This document shows positions 57,385 through 64,000 of a DNA stretch of 64,000 bases, piece by piece (position 1 is the stretch's first letter; each line of letters begins with the position of its first letter). The stretch lies in NCBI RefSeq assembly GCF_000344685.1, contig NW_006920412.1, positions 2,172,617-2,236,616 of the forward strand, given 5' to 3'. A program made the position numbers and the translations under genes. Below the pieces are notes generated by a model. That model worked only from the letters and a program-made list of their open reading frames with translations, did not search any database and had not been told where the DNA came from. Source of the stretch: Gloeophyllum trabeum ATCC 11539. Lineage: Eukaryota > Basidiomycota > Agaricomycetes > Gloeophyllales > Gloeophyllaceae.

Positions 57385-58743
57385 ATGGCTCCGTCTGTCA
57401 GGAGATCTTCTACGACTACTCGTCCCAGGGCTCCTGCTGCCCCTGCGAAGGAGAAGAGGGGAACGGCGACCAAGGCGAAGGCTAGCACCAAGGATGTGAA
57501 GGCTGCCCCTGCTCATCCTACCTGGCAGGATATGATCAAGGTGAGCCCCGTTTCGATGGTTATGGGAAACGTTTCGGCGTGCCCGAACATGTGGCAGGGG
57601 TGCCTTCACCGCGTGAGGGTACTGGGGGAGGGGGGACTCCGTCCCCGTCGTTGTCCCGTGTTTGGTGCGATTAGACGAACCGAATCCCAATTGAATACTC
57701 TCTTTGATGTATAGGAATGCATTGCGGCGCACCCCGAGGAAGCCCGTGCCGGTGTGTCCAGGCCTACCATCAAGAAGGTACGTAATGTCCATTCATTAGT
57801 CTCTCCTATTGTGCTTAGGTTTATGGACTGCTCTACGGTTGTGATTAGTTCGTCGAAGACAAGTACAAGATCGACATGAACAACGCCGCTGCCAGTCAGC
57901 TTAACCGCGCTATCTCCCATGGCGCCGAGAAAGGTGTCTTCGCCTTACCCAAAGGTATGCCCTTTCTTTTCTACATTGAGTCCTGCCGTTCATCTTTACG
58001 TAGGCCTCTCTGGCAAAGTCAAACTCGCTCCAAAGACAAAGGCAGGGGACGCTGCCAAGGAGGTGAGGAGACTCGTCGTTACGGAGTCGGCGTCTATGCT
58101 GACTCATCTCCGCATATTCCGTTCCGCACCTCCCTCTGTCCTCGGATATCGTGTTCACATAACAAGAATGCGCAACCTGTAGTCAAGAAGCCTGCTGCTT
58201 CCACCAATACGGCGTCTAAGAAGCCCGCCGCTGCCAAATCTGCCGCCACCAAGGCAAAGACGCCTGCGACGAAGAGTGCGAAGAAGCCGCTTGGGAAATC
58301 TGCCGGTGCTGCTGCACCAGCGAAGTCCAGTGGCACAACTGCCAAAGGGAGGACTGTCACACCCAAGGCTAAGGAAACGAAGCCGAAGGCTACCGCTACC
58401 AAGAAAGCTCCTGCTGCGAAGAAGAGCACCGCAAGCACTGCTGTTGCTAAGAAGAAAGCCCCTTCCGAGGGGACGAAGAAGACTACCACTAAGAGAGGTA
58501 CTGCAAAGAAGGTATGATATCTGGTGTTCCATAGTCTGTTCGTTATGTGTACTAACGACTCGTGTATTTGTGTAGTCCGTGACTGGCGAGACTAAAGGCA
58601 AGACTGCCGCCGCTAAGCCGCGGCCAGCGAAAGCTACTAAGAAATCGGGTGCGGAGGCGAAGCCGGCATCTAAGGTGAAGCCAGCCAGCAAAGCTTTAGC
58701 GAAACCTGCTTCTGTGAAAGTGAGAGACTTCGGTGCTGAATGA
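57385..58743 (+). CDS. Linker histone H1 (copy 3 of 3)
   Basis: Third H1 gene, opposite in orientation to the other two. The ATG at 57385 gives MAPSVRRSSTTTRPRAPAAP. The globular domain reads APAHPTWQDMIK, ECIAAHPEEARAGVSRPTIK, FVEDKYKIDMNNAAASQLNR, AISHGAEKGVFALPKG and LSGKVKLAPKTKAGDAAKE, with the same exon partition as copies 1 and 2. The Lys/Ala tail is long (KPAASTNTASKKPAAAKSAA). After a further intron near 58512-58575 it continues KGKTAAAKPRPAKATKKSGA and ends VKVRDFGAE, TGA at 58741-58743. Globular-domain similarity is highest to copy 1 (ECIAAHPE-ARAGVSRP). Shared intron positions show common descent. Confidence 0.94.
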
Positions 58744-59220
58744 ATATGGCGGGCGTGGCTGATTCTTGTCGGATGTGTCAGGCATAAACGCACTCGTTGG
58801 TTTCATCGCGCTGTGATCTATTCTTATTTGCTACCCTGTTGTCTTGACCCTGTCCGGAGGGTTGTATATTCTTCTCTTGCTCCATGTCCGGTTCGCTTAT
58901 TATCTGTGTCTCGATATTGGTTGTATTCTAGTCCTAGGTATTCTTGATATTATTGTGTAAAATTGCGTTTGGTGGTGGTTGTGTTATATATGATTATGTG
59001 TCTGCGAGAGTTGTGTTTACATTGGCTCTTACAACGGAGAAGTCGAAACAGTAAGCCACAATGGCAATGTGGCGTAAACCATCGTAGGGTTAGGGTCACA
59101 ACAACTCGCCCGAATGCCACAAAGATGTGGCTGAGGTCGTAATTACCTCTCGGCGCTCGACTTCTTTCCTTCGGAGCAGGACTTTAGCCTGCAGTATACC
59201 AGCTTGCTCGAGTGGATCTT
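58744..59220. other. Intergenic, H1 3' region and TEL2 promoter
   Basis: About 475 nt, T-rich just after the H1 stop and likely a 3' untranslated region. No feature beyond that. Confidence 0.4.
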
Positions 59221-62200
59221 ATGTCTGCGGAATACATCGACGCGACGGTAACCCTGATCCATGAACACATCTCCCGCTTACAGCAACCCATCTCCTCCCT
59301 TCCCGCTCTCACTTCACTGTTGTACTCGCCTCTGTCTGCGTTATCCCTTGTCCGAAGGAACTCGAAGATCGAAATCCTTGGGGAGTTCACTCAAGCTCTA
59401 GATAATGCCGTTTCTGTCAAGCATATACCTTTGTTGCAGCGAGCCTTACTCGAGCACATCGTCCCGAGGTGGTGGGAAGCACTAGAGGAGGAGGGAAGCT
59501 TACATCTTCTGGAGCGCTATTTCTACCCCCTTGGCGATGAGAGCTCTAGGAGAGCGAGGGATGGCGTGGTGAGTGAGCTCGTGTGCTCCGCATACACGAC
59601 TCTGCTCTCTGTGCCACTGAACGCATATTCCCTGCGGCTGCTCGCGACGCTGGTGGAGAGATGTCCTGTGGATCGCGTGCACCATCTTATATTTGATGCG
59701 GGGATAACTGGAGGCCGTGGAGGGAGGGAGAGGAAGTCGGTGCTCTGGGAGGATTTTGTGAGGAACGCGGTTGCTGTACCTGGGAAGGTCGCGAATGCCG
59801 TTATGGGAGCAAAAGGCAGAGCGGCGAATGGAACATGGGTGGAGGAATTACCTGAAGGACTGGACTATGGCTCTTACTTCGATAATATTTGCGTTGGGTG
59901 TGAGGCCCTGATTGCAGATGCTAGCTCAAGGAAATCGGCCGCCAAGAAAGGTGTGTAAGTCAGCTTCTTCGTCTTCATACTCTACTATCTCTAATAGATG
60001 CATCTGCAGATGACCTGAGCTCTATATCATATCTCCTGGCAAAACTAATGACACTCGGCCTATTCCTGCCCACCCAACCGTCTGCACCTTCCCAGCCCTC
60101 GTTCTTCCGTAGCACCCTACAGACAATACGAACCCGGATATCCTCCTACCAAGATCAAGCATACTCTCGAACGTGGCAGACTCTTATATTATCGTTACCC
60201 TCGTCCCACAACCTCCGCACCTTCCTTACGTCCCTCCTGGGGCACCTCGAACTTAATGTACCTGCTGCCCCTGCCGATAACGGGTACCCTGGGCTGTCTT
60301 CGGCACTCGATGCTCGGCTACAGGTCAAGTATGAAGCGTTACTTCTGAGACGAATTGTCGGTGCTCTCGGACGCGCGCAAGACACATCCGAGGAGAAGGA
60401 TAAATCGGAGCTTTGGGAAAGCATCACAGCTGTCGTACTTGGAGGTAAATTATGGGGCAATTTTGGAGCCAGGGTGGTTGTATGCTGGGTTGCAGGGGCG
60501 GGGGAAGGTAATAGCCCAGACACCGAAGGTGAATACTACCGCATATATAATCTAAGCGTGGTATCTGATTGAGCCCTGAATATTGGCGTTGGATTACCGC
60601 TTTCATTTCAGCGCTGCAGATCTTCCTTGACAGAGTGACGGAGGTATGGACCACCCCGGAGCATATCAAACACTCCCTTCTCTCATTCCATCGATGTTAG
60701 TCAATTTCCCGCATGCCATGTCCTTTCGCTGAACATCTCTCTTGCGCCTTAGATATGACCCTGCTTATGCTTTTGACCCTCTCGCACCTCCCTTCTCCGA
60801 GTATCACATCCAGCAATGCGACTCCGGAGGGTACAACACCGCTCTCCGTGTCTTATACCGAGCTGGCATTTTCCCCGCCTTTCATTAAGTCCATCTCGCA
60901 GTATATTTCCCACCTTGATAGTGGTGTTCGAGCGTGCGGGATGATAGTCGCCGAGCGTGTGGCTGCAAGGGTGGGTAAAAAGATAGGTTTCGAAATACAT
61001 AGTCAGGATGGCTGGGTGACAGCAGTGGAGACGCTCTTGGTAGCCAATGATGTGGATGCAGAAGGAGCAGTTTCGGACACCCAGGAGGAAATGGCGGTTC
61101 TCATGGAGCAGTATGTGGCCTATCCTGAAGAAATTTCTGCGAAGAAACCGCAGACGCCCGACTCCGACGACGATTCGCTGATCTCGTACTCTTCCTCGCG
61201 CTCACGTAGCCCCTCGCCGACTCCTTCCCTCATCTCCGACATCGAGAAAGACCCTACGCTCCTGGGGACTAACAATCGGCCTATCCCCAAACCGGTTTAT
61301 CTCTTACAGCTCGGAGAGATGCTTAGAGGGGGCACCGGGAAGGGGCTTGGTGGGATAGGAATTATGACTGCGGTAGGCGGGGGTGAAAACGAGGCGAAGG
61401 GCGAGACGTGGGAGGAGGCAGCGAGGCTTGAGACAGCGCTGAACTGCGCGGAGGAGCTAATTAGGAAGAGAAGGGGGTTCGGTGCTGAACTGGGTGCGTA
61501 GCAGACACATGTCGGATCTTGTGTGAAGCTAACGATTAGCACGTTACCCCAAGAGGAGAACGCTGTAAACCTCGCGTATGCGCTCATCGGTTTACAGAAT
61601 AACTACGAGCTCGAGGGCTTCAATGTCAAGAGACAGGCGGCGCTGAACGCACTTGTAGCTTGTTGCCCTAGGAAGGCTGCGCCGTGAGTTTACCTGCCAT
61701 TTACGTCAGTAAATTTCTTCACTCACTCAATGTCCTAGAACGATCATCGAGCAATTCTTCATTAATCAGTACTCCACCGATCAACGCTATGTGATGCTCA
61801 ACGCACTTGCCATGGGTGCACGCGAGTTAGCATCCTTGAGTATCCCTGCGGAGGCCCCTGTCCAGCCACTCAGTGGTGATCGAGTTTCATTCCCCAGTAA
61901 GAGACTACCGCCTTCCTTGCATAGAAAATACCTGGAAGCTGCTGGTCAGGTGACAGGCGATGCCGATCCGGTGCAAAAGATGTTAATGGACATCAGCAAG
62001 AATGCCATCGACAAATCGAAGGAACCAGCCGAGGACCAAGTGCCGGAGCTGGTCAGAGAGCGGAGGCTCCGAGTTAGACAATCTGCGAAGGTGGCGGAGG
62101 TTAAACCTTCATCGCCTGCCGCAGTGCTGGGCAGAGTGCAGTCTACCTCCGCTCAGTTAACCATCTTCACTGAAGTGGCTGCCGAATTTTTCATATGTCC

Positions 62201-62819
62201 CCTTATCAACAGATTTTGGCTCTTTCTCCGCGACGAGCAGGCAAGGGAAGAGCGTACGTCTCATCATCAAGACCGGATATGGCAATATCGCGCTGCTGGG
62301 ACGGGATTAATACTCAACCCGGTTGTGTTATCACATTTCATTGCCACTCTCGCAGTGCTTGTCCATGCCGCGAGGAACGCAAAAGAGTGGCTCGCTGTTA
62401 TCGCACCTGATGCGTTGGAATTGGCGGTGACGTTGGGTACAAGGCCCATGTCCAAGTTGGAAGACGAGGACGAGGAAGGGAAGAAGGTCAAGCTCGACGT
62501 ACATGAAGGCCTGACGGACGGGGGCGACTGGAGAAACAAAGAGGCAGCTGTTCTTAGCGTAGCCTTAGAGTTGACGCTGGTTGTGCTCGACGGAGCATTG
62601 GATCTCGACGGCGGTCGTACTCTGGGCTTAGAGCACACTGCGCTGCTCCTGGGAGCAGGTGAGTGGGCTGGGAAGGTTTTCGGCCTCCTGGACAAGGGCT
62701 TCAAGCTCGGCGGAGGTGGAGGAGTGCAGGAGGTTCGCTTGAGGAGGGCAGCTGCTGGTGTTCTCTTGAAGGTGGACGAACTGACTTCAAAATGGAGAAG
62801 ATCAATGATCAGTCTGTAG
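59221..62819 (+). CDS. TEL2: Telomere length regulation protein Tel2 (TELO2 family)
   Basis: Subunit of the Tel2-Tti1-Tti2 co-chaperone that stabilises PIKK kinases (TOR, ATM/Tel1, ATR/Mec1). The ATG at 59221 (MSAEYIDATVTLIHEHISRL) starts a helical-repeat protein: LPALTSLLYSPLSALSLVRR, LEHIVPRWWEALEEEGSLHL, LLATLVERCPVDRVHHLIFD. The middle includes YLLAKLMTLGLFLPTQPSAP and an acidic-Ser linker (DSDDDSLISYSSSRSRSPSP). The family-defining C-terminal block starts at RPIPKPVYLLQLGEMLRGG, then NAVNLAYALIGLQNNYELEG, FNVKRQAALNALVACCPRKA, YSTDQRYVMLNALAMGAREL and the KRLPPSLHRKY segment. It ends ELTSKWRRSMISL, TAG at 62817-62819. Roughly 1,000 residues and about seven introns. Intact. Confidence 0.88.
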
Positions 62820-63103
62820 CAGATCTTCCATCTGTATTGGCTTGTGATATGTATGTAAAATCCTTCTCGTGCTTCCACCGTGCAAAATCCCAGAACCTGG
62901 TATAAAGGATCCAACCGTACGGGCTTGCTTCTCGGTCCGAGTGCTTCCCAGAAGGCGGTGTTTGGCTTTGGATACGCGTATGGGGCCGTAATTTACGCGA
63001 AGCACGTGACCTCTTTAAATGACCGGAGCGCTCGTAACCGCGACTGCCACACTCCGCCGTTTACCTTTACCATCATACTACTCCAGCTTCTCCACTCTCA
63101 GAC

Positions 63104-63951
63104 ATGGTTACAATGGATATTGAGATGCACTCTCCTACACGGCGGACAAAGGTTCCGAAACGAGCCCGTTCTCCAGGATCACCTGGCCCCTGCAATCGAC
63201 CCCATGTGCGTGCGATCCACTGCTATGCAAACGCTGCTGGTCTGACACCAGAGATCTACCACTTATTTTACAGAAACGAATCTCTTTAGGACTCGGAGAA
63301 GTGCTGCCTGCGCCCTTCGCCAGGCCGTGGCCTCACGCTAACTCACGACAACCCACCGAGGAGTGGGTGATGCAAGCTCGAGCCCTCAGAATCGACAGCC
63401 CTGACCTATCTTCCATTCCCATGGGAAGTTCACATGATACGTGTGTCCCTCAGGATACTATCGTGAGAGAGGACGAGACCATGGTGAGTCCCTGTTTTCT
63501 TTGGATGGGTCATGCCGGTAACCGGTGGGAATCGCTTGTTGCACAGACACTTGACACGGAAGGAAATCATCTGGTACAACGAAGATCAAGAGCTCCACTG
63601 GAAAACTCAGGCCTTCAGCCGACACCAAGCAATCCATACCTTTTGCCACAGAACAGTGATCCCTTGGCATCTCCTGCACCGCAGTACAACCCACTCTCGT
63701 CATCGTCAAATATGTCGATGCCACCCAATGCCACCCAATCCATTCCCAATCAGTACACGATTACAGAGCATCAGTGCCTCTCTAGTTTTAGGCTGATGAC
63801 AGATTTTCCGCGGCCTGAGGCAACACGGGTACCGATATCCAGCATAAATGCAACCCTTGCCAGCAAGAAGCCTCGGTTTTCTATGGGCCCTCGAGCCGAC
63901 TGCGAAAAATGTCGCCTGGGAATCAAGGGTCACTCGGTCCATCTTGATTAG
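63104..63951 (+). CDS. Unknown Ser/Pro-rich protein with C-terminal Cys motif
   Basis: Not recognised. The ATG at 63104 gives MVTMDIEMHSPTRRTKVPKR with a basic patch, up to CNRPH before a GTGCGT donor. An intron ending TTTACAG joins in phase 0 to KRISLGLGEVLPAPFARPWP and EEWVMQARALRIDSPDLSSI. A second intron (GTGAGT...GCACAG) leads to TLDTEGNHLVQRRSRAPLEN and a Ser/Pro/Asn-rich region. The last residues are GPRADCEKCRLGIKGHSVHL and D, TAG at 63949-63951. The C-E-K-C plus downstream H pattern at the very end looks like a small conserved metal- or partner-binding tail. About 220 residues, no membrane segment. Same strand and 284 nt downstream of TEL2. Confidence 0.7.
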
Positions 63952-64000
63952 CTGCCTAACCATCTACGTCTTATCCTTAGCATGTCCACCCAAACCGACG

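Noticed and set aside
60155..60523. 122-codon minus-strand Ser/Pro-rich frame
   Set aside because: Antisense of a TEL2 exon that continues the family's helical repeats in the plus frame.
1..64000. CRISPR arrays, bacterial operons, ribosome binding sites, rRNA or tRNA genes
   Set aside because: No regularly spaced repeats, no polycistronic bacterial layout and no RNA gene that I could fold or recognise. The sequence is eukaryotic.

Overview
The window reads as nuclear DNA of a filamentous basidiomycete, most likely a wood- or litter-associated agaricomycete. Almost every gene is cut by several short GT-AG introns (about 45-80 nt). Protein families include GH55 exo-beta-1,3-glucanase, Zn2Cys6 transcription factors, Snz-type vitamin B6 synthase, Ypt1 and fungal linker histones. 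Genes lie on both strands with short promoters between them. There is one run of Ns (38380-38897). Species cannot be named from the sequence alone. All exon boundaries are my own manual reading of frames and splice sites.

Layout. 1-1.87 kb: transposon-like inverted repeat running off the left edge. 2.4-5.9 kb (-): secreted GH55 glucanase. 5.9-8.4 kb: gene-poor, with a perfect 152-bp MITE carrying 9-bp target duplications. 8.45-10.2 kb (+): membrane-anchored M24 aminopeptidase. 11.3-12.2 kb (-): unknown, apparently frameshifted gene. 12.75-14.6 kb (+): MFS transporter. 14.7-16.2 kb: unassigned coding-like stretch. 16.4-17.0 kb (-): QCR10, divergent from NOP16 at 17.25-18.8 kb (+). 20.05-23.4 kb (+): Zn2Cys6 regulator. 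25.2-26.6 kb (-): HAD-like protein. 27.3-28.5 kb (+): penta-EF-hand protein. 29.0-32.0 kb (+): long-chain acyl-CoA synthetase. 32.7-34.2 kb (-): SNZ/PDX1. 35.2-35.6 kb (-): mitoribosomal mL49. 36.3-37.1 kb (+): unknown nuclear-type protein. 37.9-39.4 kb: larger relative of the MITE, containing the assembly gap. 39.9-41.1 kb (-): Ypt1/Rab1. 41.6-43.4 kb (+): membrane-anchored aspartic protease. 43.5-44.1 kb (-): zinc-ribbon protein. 44.3-44.8 kb (+): small unknown gene. 45.0-47.0 kb (-): Arg/Ser-rich protein, divergent from cyclin L at 47.3-48.3 kb (+). 49.6-58.7 kb: three linker histone H1 genes interleaved with a LYR/release-factor fusion-like gene and a divergent AMP-binding protein. 59.2-62.8 kb (+): Tel2. 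63.1-63.95 kb (+): unknown protein.

Most genes are housekeeping, and I see no secondary-metabolite cluster. Chromatin and RNA functions concentrate in 45-63 kb (RS-rich protein, cyclin L, three H1 genes, Tel2). Four mitochondrial functions are scattered through the window: QCR10, mL49, and the Mzm1-like and peptide-release-factor-like halves of one locus.

The observations most worth a second look are: (1) a splice-phase-consistent fusion of an Mzm1-like LYR protein with a GGQ release-factor domain; (2) three H1 paralogues within about 9 kb; (3) a 9-bp-TSD MITE family whose largest copy is probably mis-scaffolded around a false gap; (4) an AMP-binding protein that has lost its ATP-binding loop.
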